Part shown: in pieces, positions 34,700 through 48,200 of the stretch
Numbering within the stretch: the stretch's first letter is position 1
Layout: the number at the start of each line of letters is the position of its first letter
NCBI GenBank assembly: GCA_023238725.1
Contig: CM041540.1
Location: forward strand, 5,834,708 to 5,898,707
Reading direction: 5' to 3'
Origin: Scortum barcoo
Lineage: Eukaryota > Chordata > Actinopteri > Centrarchiformes > Terapontidae
DNA: 64,000 nt
Notes under the pieces: model-generated
The model's database searches: none
The model's input: only the letters and a program-made list of their open reading frames with translations
Told to the model about the DNA's origin: nothing
Made by a program: the position numbers and the translations under genes

Positions 34700-36590
34700 A
34701 TTTATTTATTTTTTTAATTATGCAATATTACCACATACATGCTTTAAAATGAGGGAAAAGTGTAATTATACACCACACACACAGTCCATGTTACCAAGAG
34801 TTCAATAAAAAGTTTAAAAGGAATTATTGACAAAATTGGCGCTGACATTTTATCTTCAAAGGTCCATTTCCAACTTGCACTCAAAAATTCTCTTCATAGC
34901 GGACTATAAAATTCTTTTGATCCCCAAGTGACCCACAAGTTCTTGCTTTTAACCTTAAACATTTGCCTGTGTTGTAGACCTTACTTTGATTTATACACTG
35001 CTCAGTTCTCCGTTTCGCAGGTCTTTGATATTTGGAGTAATGTGGTTTGTCTGCTCTGCATCTTGAGCTGGGCCACAACTCTTGGAGCAGTGTCGGGTGC
35101 CGTGAGTCGGATTTTATAGCGCACTTGGTGGCATATCAGACTGGAGGAGTGCTTCGACCTTTTTTCCTCTGGCTGAATTTTTTAGGAAAAGAACTAATCA
35201 AAACTTTATTCAGACTGTGGTATTCCACCTATAAATCAGAAGCTTTTTGAAAGTACCACTCTGCTGTTACTTTAAAGAAAAGAACAATATGTTGTCAGAG
35301 TTTCTTGACTTTGTAGTGAATACAAATTGAGGGGAATCTGACGAAAAACCACAAGGAAAACAAAATCCATTTATCAATGTCCAGACAACATCTGGAGTTT
35401 AATTATGCAAAATACAACTGAATTGTCTCTTCAGCTGAAAGATAAATGCTACATTTGAAAAGTGTACACATACTGTGAATAAATCTGACTCATTTGCCTC
35501 AGAAAATGCACCTGTGGGGATACTTTGCTTTATGGTATCGCTCCTTTGCAGTATTGTAACCCTAACTGTATTGTTATGTATTGTTATAGTACTTTTCTTT
35601 TTTCTTCTGCTATTACTCTTAAAATCTTGTTGTTTGGATTCCATTTAGTCTTACTCACCACGCTGCAAGTCACTTACTTGATTTGAACTTGATGGTAACA
35701 ATGAATTATCTCACTTCATCAGATGGTCAGTGACCAATGTGAAACTGACTGAAGTTAATGAAGTGTTATGCGTGACGCACAACTGCAGCTGGAGAGCTGT
35801 CTTGTCCAAGACTTTGCCATTTCAGGCTTAAGGTCTTTAACAGTTGAGCACAGTTGCTGAGTAACTAGTGAACATTCACTTATCTGCTGTGCCAGAAATC
35901 CCTAATCATGGCATTAGGCATGGAGCTAAGCTGGCCTAATCCCCATAAAATGTTTAAGTCCACTGATTTATATTCAAAAACACCAACAATACAAATGGGA
36001 CACACTTGTGGCTCGCTTGAGACAAGTGGATTAGAGAAGTAAAGTGGATCAGTATAGATGGTCATACCATGGTGGAGGCAGTTAACATCCCTAGCTGCTC
36101 TTTGTCCACCTCCAGCAGCCATAAGCCTCGTCCCACACCTGAAATCTATGCCACAACACAGCGTAAGCCGCGCACTGGCTAGAGTCAACTAAAGACGCAC
36201 AAATCCTTTTCAGCTCAATGTGGACAGCCGTTGTTTTCTGAAAAGGTCTCGGGGGGGCCTAGACTATGTTTTAAAGCTCCCGTCCACATATTGTGAGTCA
36301 TGTTAACATCAGCCTCCTGTGAGGAAAGCCAGCGTTGTGCTTTATTTCACCCATCAGGTTGTTGTTTCACCTGTTTCACCCTCCCGCTTAGATATCTTTG
36401 TCTTGTATCCTTAAGATACAGCAAGCAGAATCAGGGAAGTTGCACTGAACAGAAGGAAGACATCTTTGCTTCAGTGTTGACTGGTAGAAATGCTGGCATC
36501 CCAGCCCGCTGAGCATGAGTGCAGTTGCCGTCGCCTGGGGAGAGCAGCAGCAGTGGCACTCTTAGCATAGCTATCAATCACAGAGCTTAC

Positions 36591-36674
36591 CTGCGAGTCT
36601 CACTACCACTGTAGTCAGTGCCAGTGCATCTCACAGAGCCCAATCAGAACATGAGTGACACATCCATTATTATC
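36591..36674 (-). other. Candidate 84-nt non-coding 5' exon of chrm2
   Basis: On the minus strand, TTCATCTCTCTTAG precedes position 36,674 (acceptor) and GACTCGCAG/GTAAGC follows position 36,591 (donor, 8 of 9 consensus). The enclosed 84 nt has exon-like size and lies 3.25 kb upstream of the acceptor of the chrm2 coding exon. It contains only a short upstream frame (ATGGATGTGTCACTC, then TGA shortly after). Acceptor-donor pairs arise by chance in long introns, so this is a candidate only. Confidence 0.3.
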
Positions 36675-38221
36675 CTAAGAGAGATGAATATTCAGATTTT
36701 TCTTTTTTATCTCATCACACTTCTCTCGGATTAACATACTCACTAGACTTGAGGTAAAACATAAGACGGGCCCGGCATCATGTTTTATCTTCACCACCCT
36801 CAAACTTAACATAACTGCACTGATTTAAATGTGTGTCGGTTTATTCCGCAATACTAAATGAGCCCTTTTTTGTTTAGTGTATTAGAAAAAAAAAGTGAAA
36901 CAAGTCAGTTGCTGCCATGGGAAGATGTGAATAAATGAGACTGAGTATTGTTCTGTGTTCAGACTTAGGTATTCCTTGGGCTGGCTCACTAGAGCTGAAA
37001 ATTGCTTCTGCCCTCTGGGAAGCAGAGAGAGGCAACCTCAACCTCTCTCCACAACTTCTGTCCTCACTGTCTTTGGTAGTGGACCCCAGGATGGTCCGAT
37101 AACTGAGCAAACCCAAATACAGTACTAAGAAACAGTCATTGCATTTTTGTTTAAATAACAATAACTGCTTTGCTTTTTATTTGAAGCTAAATAACTACAT
37201 GCACGGGTCACCGATTTTGTCAGGGACACACAACAGGTGTCAGATTTCTGTTGATGTGGCTCCAAGCATGAATATAAGAAACACACTTTCCAAATGTGCC
37301 AGCTGTGTAGTTGCTCTTAAACCAATACATTTGGCTGCCTCCCCAGTGTCGATTCCCATTCCCCATCTCTGAGCACTGATCCAAGGTAAAGCCCAGGGCA
37401 CTTGCCCCCTGCTTTCAATGATTACATGCATTTTCATTGCTGGTCCTCCCCATGGGAGCAGGCGAGGTTAGGCCTTCGTTTACTTGCTGTTTGCAGAGAA
37501 GCATGACCGGAATGCAAAACCTATCATTGCTGCAGTACAGCTGCTCCCCAGGGGTTGCAGATCCATTCAGCACTCCTCCCATTGGTATTACAGTTAATGG
37601 ATATAAGCAAGTTTAAAGAAAAGGAAAATAAAATCACTACTTCACTTGCTCGTTCAAGGCTCAAGGCTGCCCTATTATAGACAACAAAGCACAAACATGA
37701 ATTTTTCTGACAAATTTTAAGAGAATTCAAATGTCATATGGGATGTTTTGGATGGGTTCATATCAGTGGTTGCTGGTAAATATAAAGTCGTTTTCCTCAC
37801 TAAGACTGAGATCTTTTTTTGGACTCTACTGTGAGGTTAAGTTAGAGCTTAGGTAAATATTGGCTCATTTTATCCCAAGTGTGTGTAAACTACTCTCCGG
37901 TCGGGCTGTCATTCAGGCAGGGATTCTGACAAAGCACTGAGAAACACACAGGCACACAATTGCATACAAATATTTGAAGGAATGTTCAGCAGGAAATGAA
38001 AAAGGCTCTGATAACCATCAAACCAAAACAACCACTGCAGTGCTCTGATGAAACATGGCCACAAAACGATCCGAATCTTGAGCTGGTGAAATATAATTAC
38101 AAATTTGCATTCATTTCCTCAAGCTTTCCACTTTCTCAGGGGTATCGGAGTGTTCAGGATAGGTCTTGACAGATGCTTGTAGACGTTATGTGTAAATATT
38201 CATAGAGAGAATGATCCAAGC

Positions 38222-38800
38222 CATTTATCCATCCATCCATTCATTCATTCATTTTCAGTCATGTATTTGGGTACCGGATTATAATGGCATTGGGCTAAAC
38301 AAAGGAGGCCAAGCGTCCTCATCCCCCAGCCTTATTCTGGGTAATCCTGGGGTATTCCCTGCCGAGAAATAATATGGAATCACTCCAGCAAATTCTGTAA
38401 AAGTATCCTCTTGGATCTCAACCTGGAAAGAGACCCAGGGGGGATACCACCACAGGGAATACCCTCTGGGAGGCATTCAGGTCAGACAGACTGGTTCTTT
38501 TGAATTTAAAAGGAGCAGAGGCTCTACTCCCTTTGGATGTCTGAGCCTGCCCTCCTGTCCCTGTGGTCTTTAACAGGTGAGCCCAGTCACACAGTGAACT
38601 TTGGACGTCGACAACATAATTCTGCTGGTCACTACCTTGATGTCAGGAAAGTACATAACCAGGTAAATTGAGAGTAATCCCATACACTGGTTATGCTGGA
38701 AAAGACTGACCACATGAGAAATGTTTGATTGTTCTGAACACTTGACAGCAGGGTAAAACACTAGTGGTCATAGAGAGGGGAAATATACAGGGGGAGGCAT
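38222..38800 (-). mobile_element. Decayed non-LTR retrotransposon (LINE) 3' region, minus strand
   Basis: The plus strand reads in the order of the antisense of a common teleost LINE C-terminus: tandem CCATCCATTCATTC tail, GCCAAGCGTCCTCATC, GGAATCACTCCAGC, GGAGGCATTCAGGTCAGA, GGAGCAGAGGCTCTACTCC, GGATGTCTGAGCC, AGGTGAGCCCAGTCAC. The minus frame retains RMPPR-type sequence where intact copies have IRMPPGRLPGE, then decays with frameshifts. The tail of short tandem repeats at 38,222-38,252 marks the 3' end. It is an inactive, truncated copy. The 38.8-39.5 kb stretch may extend it but is too diverged to call. Confidence 0.68.
38226..38252. repeat. (CCAT)n/(CATT)n short tandem tail
   Basis: CCATCCATCCATTCATTCAT, extended by one more ATTC-type unit, at the inferred 3' end of the minus-strand LINE relic. 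Confidence 0.85.
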
Positions 38801-41800
38801 TTTCTTAAGCTGTTTAACCATTCGACAGGCACTTCTTGAGAAGCATTCTAGCATATTTGATCAGGAGGGGGGCTGCAACATACTGCAACTTGAAAAGGGA
38901 AATCCACTATTATCCAGCACTGGACAAAGATGTCAGACTTGGGGACTCTCAACCAAAGTACTTTAGACTTGACTGCATGGCTGGTACTGAGGGTCACAGG
39001 CAGACATCAGAAAAAAAGTAGACATAAAATTCTGCAGTCACCAAATTGATACTCAGACAAATTGGTAATAAGAGACAACCTGTAGAGCCCAAAGTCCATA
39101 CAGAACTTTCCTCTTACCAAGGCACATACATAGGTCCCTCTCTAGTTATACAATGACCAGAAGGCTCATGCTGGCTGGTGGAGCTACTGCGGAGACTCTC
39201 CCAGCCCCATGCAGGTATTGTCTGCAGATCATGTGCTATGTGTAGATGTGCCCAGTATCATTCAGCCTCCCACATAAGCTACATCCAAGCCTTAACTCCA
39301 GGAGGGGGTTTTCTGATTTTCCTGCTCTGTCTGCCACCACTCTTTCCTATTAAAGCTGATATTGCCGATTACCACTTACTGTGGCCAAATCTGTCTGGGC
39401 AGAACCTTCCTGGAGCAATTGCCCACCAGACATCTCCCCGGGTCACAGGGGCTCACAAACCTCTTCAACATGAGCACCTTCTGGAATAACTCGACAATGG
39501 CGTCTCATTAAAACTTAGACAATGGTATTGTGCATGAGAGGTTGTAATTACAGGGAAAAAACCTCTTTGCTGTAGGTCTGACAAAGGCCCTCCAGCTCAG
39601 ACCTCTCCGGCAGTGCTCGTATCAAGTGGACACGAAGCAGGAGATGTTAATGGAGAGTTAACAAGCAGGAAATGGCATTCAAGCGGGTGGGAAAAACAAG
39701 CTGTGATAATCTGCAAACAGTCAACTGCTCAGAGATTCCCCAGAGAACCTGTAGGTGGCCACGTGTCACTGTGCACTAAGCGAGGGGAATAGGATCAAAA
39801 TGCACACTGGAGAATTTGCATGTCTCTGTGTGTACACATATTTTGATTAAGGATACTGCGAGACAGTGCATGAATACAGATCTTGGTCCTCTCCATCTTC
39901 TCTTTCGGTCCTAATGCGCTCGATCAAATCAAGACCAAGTGACTGCTCCAGCGGCCTCTTTATTTCTGCTGATGAATTGTCTTGAGTCTTGACAGCAGCA
40001 GACTCATATTTCCTTCACCGTGACCTTTAGATGCCACTTCATAAAAATTATATTCATACTGATTTACCGCAAATGATCCTCAGCATCGCAGGAATGTCGT
40101 TTTAAGGTGCCCTCTATCAAACTACCCCCCCCTCCCCGCCGCCTCTCCTCCTCACCTCTTTGGAGAATGCTCCTAGATCAGCCTATTGATATTCCAGCTA
40201 CTTTGCTATGGCAGCCTCCACACCATCTGTGAAAAATGACAGTGTCGCATATGACCTCTGCTGTTCAGCCAGGCAGCGCAGCCAAAGACTCCGATTCAGT
40301 GTAAGCTGCCACATTCAGCCCAAAAAAAAAAAAAATCTGTTAGATACACATTTTGAAGCTAAAATTATTGGAAGCATGTTTTAGCCTTCTGCTGAGCATA
40401 GATAGCCTGCGAGGGCCGAGTCAATGTATTTGGAACAGATGCAGGTCAATGGAAAGATCATATATAGTTCTAACTTAAGTTGACAGTTCAGAAGCTGCAC
40501 TGTCTGGAAAATATCACAAGCCTTCTGGGCAAAAAAAAAAAAAACACTGGAGCTCCGCCAGTAATGAATGAAAAAAGTCCTCAAGCAAGCAAGCAGGCAA
40601 GGTAAGGGAGACGAGTCAATTTTCTCCTGTCATAGAGAAAGAGGCCCCGCAGCAGTTCTGTCTTGACAAACACTGTCACGCTACCTACTCCAGCGTTCAC
40701 TATCTCGCCGCTCACTTTGCATTAAACATTTTATTTCATACAAATAATTTATCCACGACTGGAAAAGCCTGTGCCGCTTATCCTCCGTTGATTTGGCTTT
40801 AATTAGCAGATTTCCATATTTCTAATCATAATTGCTTCTCAAGAGTACAAGCAGTGGCACGAGCTACTACCCCACCTTATACAATTTCATTAGCCTCAAT
40901 CTCAATGGAGAGTTTTAGTGTCTTATTATACTTTAAGTAACTTCAGCTGCGCTTCCAATATCAGCACGTATATCCACTACTATCAGCAACCTTGACCTAA
41001 AAATAACATCATTATCTGCTCTATAAAATAATACATGTTAGCTAAAACCCTAATGCAGATCAGGAAACACATCACAGCTTCTAAGACTTTGCTTTACTTT
41101 TTCCCCTTCATGGAAAATATCCCAGGTGTCCCTGTTAGCTGATACATGGCAAACATTTTTCACCGGGCACCAAGGACATTTGCAGCAGCTCTGAAACAAG
41201 CTATAATCAACAGACAGACATATTAAGCAACATCTGGCAGGCAAGCCATTTTTTTTTCCTGGGGAAAAGCTGTAGGACGTTGCCAGCAATTGACAGCCTG
41301 CATATTTGTGCATAGCTAACACTGTGGATGGAATAATGCAAATGTGTGGTGAGCTAACAGTGCATGGAGAAATCCTTTGAGCTCAAATAAGTGTATTGAC
41401 ATTTCCATTTCTTCTTCCATAAAAAAAGAGCCCATTTTTGATTATCTAATCTGTGTCTCATGTAGGGGAAAAAAAATAGAAGATTAATTGTTCCTGCAAG
41501 ATACGGTGCATGCCTTTCAGACAGACCTGCTGCATTTCAGGCTCTGATTCAGATAAATCCAAAGAAATGGAGCCACAGCTAAGCTTCACTTGGCTGGGAA
41601 CACTATCATGTACCACATTATAGTGGATGGCAATATGGTGTCTTACCCTATTGTTGCTATCAGCTAAGAGCATCTCCCATGTAATGTACACAGCCATTAG
41701 AATGACAATATAGCCGGTTTCCTTTTCTATATTGCCTCTGGGACTGCTGTCCCTGCTTCTTCATATTATGCATGGCAATGAGCTGGCCTGCTAGTCTCTC

Positions 41801-44800
41801 CTGGTAGTTTCTGGCTCATTACTGATTTCACATGGAGCATAGACATGTATGCACTCTCCGTCGAGCCACTGCATTTATGTAGCGGCTCCGTAATCGCCTC
41901 ACGCAGGTGAAGCAGAGCCGTGCTGGTGCTACTCTGGGGCTTCCTCTTCCAGGCTTTGTTCAATTAAACCCTCCTCTTAGCTGCCACCACAGAGCAAGTG
42001 TATAGTGCTGCATTAACCAGGATGGAAATTTAGAGAAAAGGGATGGATAAGTGTCACGGAAATGTACGTACTTCAGTTTTGATTCGCTGAGGAGATGGAG
42101 ACAGCACGACTAAGAGGAGTAAAAATAAAATGTGAGGCAGCGTCTGCTGCAAACAAATTGAAAGGTCACCTTCTATTAATGTGGTGCAACGTTGCCTTTG
42201 AATAATGAGATCATGTTATGCAAGTGAGCTCTCAGACTTTGTACAGTGACTGGCTCTGATCGTGCCACCGGCTCTCAGCACAGTCTGACTTTATGACCAG
42301 ACATTTTAACTCAGGCCGATGAGCAATTATAACTAACCCTTTGACTAGAGTGTGCTCTGCGGGAAGAACATAAGCCCGTTAATGTCACCCTCAGTGCATT
42401 GCTCTCAAAAGGTTTAACTGCTTCTCAAAAAAAAGGTGTTGAGCACATAGGTAGTATTCTGTAGCTGAGGTTCAGTCGAAAAGAGTCATGGGATATTACA
42501 CACACCCCGGCTGTAAAACATGAGTCATTACAGTCTCCAGTCCACTTTTTAATTGTCCATTATTGGAAGGTACCCTCTTTCCTCCCAATAAACATGAAAA
42601 ATAGGTGGTCTTATTAACAATTGAGGATTTTAAAGTACTTCAAAGAATAGAAGTCATTTCAACTGTGGATATCTTTTTAATGGGGTCAGTGTTTAATACA
42701 GTAGAATTTCCTCTTTTTTAATCACAACACAACTGGACTCAGCTTTGGATTTTGTTATATAATACAAAGTCCTTATTACATTTTCATCTTGAGGAGATGA
42801 TGGGAGCCTCCGTCATTTTCCCGAGCATGATGGTGCTCTTTTGCTCGCACTCTGAATCAGCAGGCCTATCTAAGCACCCTTAATCGCTCCGCCAGCATTG
42901 CTGTCACCCTGCTACTGTCCTGTCCTCGTTCCCCTGTATGTGTCCTGCCTGTGATGTATCACACTGGCACCGTCCCTCGATAGAAAGCTGTGGTGCTCAT
43001 TAAGATAGAGAAAGATAGCAAATATGGAAAAAAGGCAGGGAAGGCGAAGGGAACGAGATAAAGCGTATGCCTGTTGGATTTGTTCCACTTCATTGTTTCT
43101 GTATTCTGCTGCCCATCCCCCCCTCCTCTCCCCCGTACTCTCTTTCTCCTGTGATTCAGAGTTTGGTGATAAAAAGCAGAGCTATGTTGCCCTTGGACAG
43201 GTTGCTCTATTTACAGTACCAGTTCTAATTTTTATATGTTACAGAGAGCCAGAAAATAGTTTCCATCACATTATACACATTAATCGTGCAGCATTGAGTG
43301 AGGATAATGTGAGGCTTTTATGGGGGTGAAGTACTTTAATTTTTTCGCTGGTTGAGAACAATTTCTCATCTCCAAACTCCAGTTTCATGTGTTCTTTAAA
43401 TGTAACAGGCGAACCGAAAGCCAGGGGACTATAACACTGTCTGTTTCAGTGGAGCGTTATGGGACTCGTGGTCCAAGAACCAGTGATGTATGAAGGCTCT
43501 CTTTGGTTGTTCGCTTGCAGAGGGATCTGTCTCACACTTGTAAAGAGGCAACTTCAGCTAAGTCAGATAAGACAGGAACACAATGTGCCACAGCCAGTCA
43601 CAAGTGGCCATCAGCATCCTTGGCAGTAATCTGCGCTCCGAAACCCAGCGGTGTCGCTGTAAATAAAGCTGACAGATGCTAATCCGTGGAAGTCAACCTT
43701 GATCCAAATAACAGATGCGCCATGACCAAAACTCTGAGCGCTCAAACCTGACGGCCTGTCAAGCAATGTTGTCACACAGACAGGCAATTTTGACAGGACC
43801 CACTTATGTGGCTTTTCCAATTTGATTACCTTGTCACTGCCTCTCATTTATCCGCTGATGAAAAGAGATTAGTTGTGGGGTAATGCGATACCTGACTGGC
43901 AATTTTGCAGCGTTTATTTCACCTCTGTGCCCTTTTCAGAGGGGATCTACAATGTTTTTGACAGTTTTCACATACTTTCTCTCTTTATTTATCCTAAAGC
44001 CCAACACACGAAAACTATTAGAGGCCATTTCTTGGCTTCTTTTGAGAGTTAAGTTATAATAAGCTTCCACCCTCCGAATCTTCACTATATTTCCCCTCTT
44101 ATTTGTATGGTCTCGAGAGGCTGTCCTGCCTGGAATAACCATCCATAATGGTGACTGCTTAGTTAAATTATGTTTGTGAAATAAAAATAAAAAGATAAAA
44201 TAATGATCACAGGGTTTCATTTTCTGAAAGCGGGACCACACAGCAGGAGCTGCTGGCGTGCTGTGATAGGCATTATGATTCTGCTGCTGGTAGAATGCAT
44301 GGAGCATTTTGAGGAGACAAGAGGCACGCTCCTGCATCATATTTGATTTATTAAAGCCATCTGTCTCTCCAGTAGGTCTCGACACACAGGACTGATAGCA
44401 CTGACAAGCACCGTTCTCAGGGACGCGGCAGGAATAACATGAACAGCGCACATTGTGGCTCGCTCACAACACGTGTCACGTAATTTCAGCCCATCTAATA
44501 GAGCAACGTCCTAGAAATAACAGACCAAAAAAAAAAAAAAAAACACATGATGACACACATAAACAAAGCTGTCCTTGTGAAACGTGATAGAAATGAGCCA
44601 TAAAAGGACGTTTGAAGCCAAGGTGTCAGCCATGTAATTAGCCCTTCTTGTTCTGTCCTCCCCTGGCTTTCAGTATCTCGCTGCCTCGTGCTCTGATTGA
44701 CAGCTTTTTATTTCAGGAGGGGGTGAGCATGCCACTGGACTTTTGTGCTCGAAAACCACTCTCCACTGTTAGAAAACCTGGCTAATTGGTGTTTCACGTT

Positions 44801-45119
44801 TGCTGGAGCAGCGGCGGTGCACCTAAGCCAACTTCTCATCAAAACATTGTGCCCGGAGCCAATCAAATCCTTCCAACTAAACATTCATTAGCAGACCTGA
44901 CACTGATGACGGCTATTCTGTTGACATTAGAGCACACAAAAGGAAAATCTGTCCAAGGAAACTTTCTGTCAGGTCTGATTGTGTTGATTGGCAAATTTTG
45001 ATGTCATGTCGCCAGTGGCCAGAATCCATTGAAAAGGCCAATCTTTGACCCATTTTTGCCAATGACAACACTGACTATGATATTTCCTATAACTATAAAT
45101 GGAAGGAATCTGAATCAGA
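38801..45119. other. Non-coding interval upstream of chrm2
   Basis: No recognisable gene. Open frames here are short, or start without ATG: the longest, 171 codons on the minus strand at 43,936-44,451, begins with GTG and has no family signature. A runs are present at about 40,321, 40,531 and 44,526. 42.2-44.5 kb is repeat-poor by eye and could hold conserved non-coding elements. Confidence 0.4.
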
Positions 45120-45260
45120 ACTCTGTCAGTCAGTCTGTCCTTCGATTATCTTGACAGCCATTCATGTGATTGACTTCACACTCGGTGGGTGTACTGCCAA
45201 GGAGCTAAGGGGGTGCAGCGTTTGGTGTGAAGTTGTTAGCTAGCAGGAGCCAAGAAATGG
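45120..45260. repeat. Dispersed teleost repeat fragment (TTCACACTCGGTGGGTGTA)
   Basis: CAGTCAGTCTGTCCTTCGAT, ATCTTGACAGCCATTCATGT, GATTGACTTCACACTCGGTG and GGTGTACTGCCAAGGA appear in the order known from a widespread fish repeat. The ends are unclear. Recognition is from memory. Confidence 0.45.
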
Positions 45261-48200
45261 GCCTTTTCCCAGCAGGCACATTCTTAACAGACACTGCGCT
45301 AATTTAATAAATGAATGGACTACATACATACTACATACTCAATTGCAGTTAAAGTGGACACACCATTTGTGCGAAATCCTACGGTAACACTCTTTTGTCT
45401 TTGTGTCCAAGCCTTCCTTTTCCAAGTATTTTCTTTTTTGTAATTTGCATCTTGCCTTGAGGCCTCCTCCCAGCAACCTCTAAAAATGTACGTGACATCT
45501 TTGTAGGTGTGATAATTATCTGTTGTTTATCTCTGATTAAACCTATTGCAAACATGTTTGCTCAAACTGTTCTACTACTACAACTACATAGTGAATAAAT
45601 GAGTGTTTTTGCACTTCAGCATCTTTACAGAAATGGGTATTCATCAGGTACAACCCTGAAAACTGGCTTAATGAAACCAGTGAGTACATAACAGAAGCTG
45701 TGTAATTGATTTTTGCAAAGAATTTAACAGCATAGATCATATTTTATTTCTGTAGACACCTCTGTGTTAGAGCCTTGAACCATTCACTGGCTCTGTAGTA
45801 AATGGCTGTAATTTTTCCATCATAAATATCATACTCCTTAGTCACTAAATTCAAATATTTAGTCACCAGTTCAAGAAAACTCCTGGGTGTCACCCTTGAC
45901 TGAATTGCAACAGTCAACTCATATCAATGGAACTATTTAATCCTACTGATCGGGATGGGAACTCAAATAAAAGGACATAATATACCTCACTTTCACAAAA
46001 ATACATCTCTGTGCTCGCTGTTAAAGTAACAAAATGTACACTAGTCCTAACTGACTTTAGGTGTCTGCTCTGATTAGTGCCTATATTGTTGGATTTGGTT
46101 AAACACCAGGAATTAACTGCTGCATGAATGCACAGTTGAGTGTACACACTTAAAACAGTGACACACACACACACACACACTAGTGCCATCATAGTAATTT
46201 AGAGAATTATGCCCATATTCACCCAAATTATGTTAATAGGACAAGTTAATGTGTCAGTGAGTATTTCAGTGCCTTTTAGCGCTCACTGAATTAATTTTTT
46301 GGCATTTGTGCTCCAAACAAGATTAAGGCACATTACCAGACACGATATGCTGTGAATACACGCAGACAAACCAAACAACTTGCAGCCCTTGCAGCAACAT
46401 CAGGACAGAGATTTAACTCAACTGGTGGCATCACAGCTACAGTATGCAACTCCTCCAACTCCACCTCAAGCCAGGTATGAGAATTTATTAGCACCGCCCA
46501 CTTCTCCCCTTCCTTGTGTTAGTCAAGTTCCTGCCCCGGTACTTGTCACTCATCCTGATGAGCCGTCTACCCCGGACACAGCATTCACACGTTACTCAGG
46601 CTGTGGCTGGCGTGACGTCACCGCCGCCACGAAGAACCGCAAGCGAAGAAGCACGCTGAGAATTCAGCCAATCTGGAATGAGAAGATGCAATGTTGATGT
46701 TCCCAGAGTCCTCCTGCTGCCAAATTGAGATTTCTACCATTGCTGTTACACCCACACCCATCCAACACAGTCACAACAAATGGCATGCACCCCTCAATTT
46801 CTTTTTCCATGCTCATTGGGGAATTTAGGCATGTACACGCAGAGTTCACAGACTGATTGATAGTACGAGATTCTTGATCTTTTCAAAGCAAGTAAAAATA
46901 GTACATTACTGCTTTATTTTCTCGAGACTGCCGATTTTGCCGGTGCCAAAGCTGCGCATGGTCATAAAAACTTAATTGGTATTTCATAAGTTTACACACT
47001 GATAACTGAATTGCAAGACCACGGACTTTGTTTGCTGTGCTCCTGTGGTTGTTTGCATTGTTTTGTTCCCTCAGTGTAATTCCCCTTATCGTGACTGGAA
47101 ATGTGGAAGTTAATGAAGCCAGTTTGGATATACTGAAGGGATTATTTGCCAACAAGCAGGAAAATAAACACTGCCGCAATCACCAACAGGTAACAATCAT
47201 TAATTTACACAGAGCAAGACAGTGCAAGTAAATAGAAAGACAATGGCCACACACACACACTCACATTCACAGTATGAGCCTTTGCAATACACAGTAAGGG
47301 CACTCAGACATGCATGCCAGAGTGGCTAGAAGCTGATCTGTGTTGATACAGATCAAAATCTGCTTAAATTTGATTTAAATTTGTTGGTTCACCTACTTTA
47401 GTTTTCATATCAATTTACCATATGTTCTAATGAATTATTTCACAGCAAGGACAAGTTGTTCCTGATTGGATTAGCCAATAATTCTTTATAGATGCAATGG
47501 AAAAACTTTTTTAATTAAAGAAATGAAGGCGAAACATTGTGGAAAACGCGGGATAGATGCATTGCAAATTGGGATCAGAAACCTCTGCGTTAATAATAAA
47601 TGCTAAAAAGGTGTTTTAGTTCCAAGTGATTCTTTTTACAGATGGGATAAAACTTCTCTCTACCCAGTCTAATGGGGTAGAGAAAAAAAAAATCCAAAGG
47701 GAACCTCTTCAAACTTCGCTTCAAACAGAGATTGAGCGCAGAGTGTTTGAGTGCCTCCGCAAAGTGACAAAGTCAGATTAATTCCAATGAATTCATCCCA
47801 CATTCCTGCTCAAACTCTGTCATGGTCTATAATTTACAGGAGAAAGGCTGATTTTGATCCCCTTTGTTGTAATTTGATGACTATCGATAACACACAGACA
47901 CACAAAAAAAAGGATAATTGACTGGAGTGAAAGGGCGAGAACATCCTCATCTCTGGAGAACAGATTGGGAACAGTCTTAGCTCATCATTATGCCGCAATC
48001 ATGGCGTCAGTCAAACAGAGGAGGTGAAAGTGGAGGAGCAGGGGAGAAAAGCAGCAGCGTAACGGCGCATTATGAGTAAGTGAAAAAAAGTGAGCAATGT
48101 GCCACACACTGAGTAATTCTCGTTTCCTGCACTTGTTCCCTCCGTGTTGATCAGAGTGGAAGCATCTCCCATTTCACTGACGCACGCTTTTAATCATGTT

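Larger units (their letters stand above)
33337..38220. other. 5' side of chrm2 (probable intron and flank)
   Basis: No coding gene was recognised. It holds a 60-base TA array at 34.64 kb, A runs at about 33,713 and 34,168, a T run at 34,291 and a candidate non-coding exon at 36,591-36,674. A search by eye for the miR-490 hairpin, which is intronic in mammalian CHRM2, was negative on both strands. The remainder shows nothing I can name. Confidence 0.45.

Noticed and set aside
43936..44451. 171-codon minus-strand frame
   Set aside because: It has a GTG start, no recognisable domain, scattered low-complexity sequence and no nearby splice sites that make a gene model. Probably chance.
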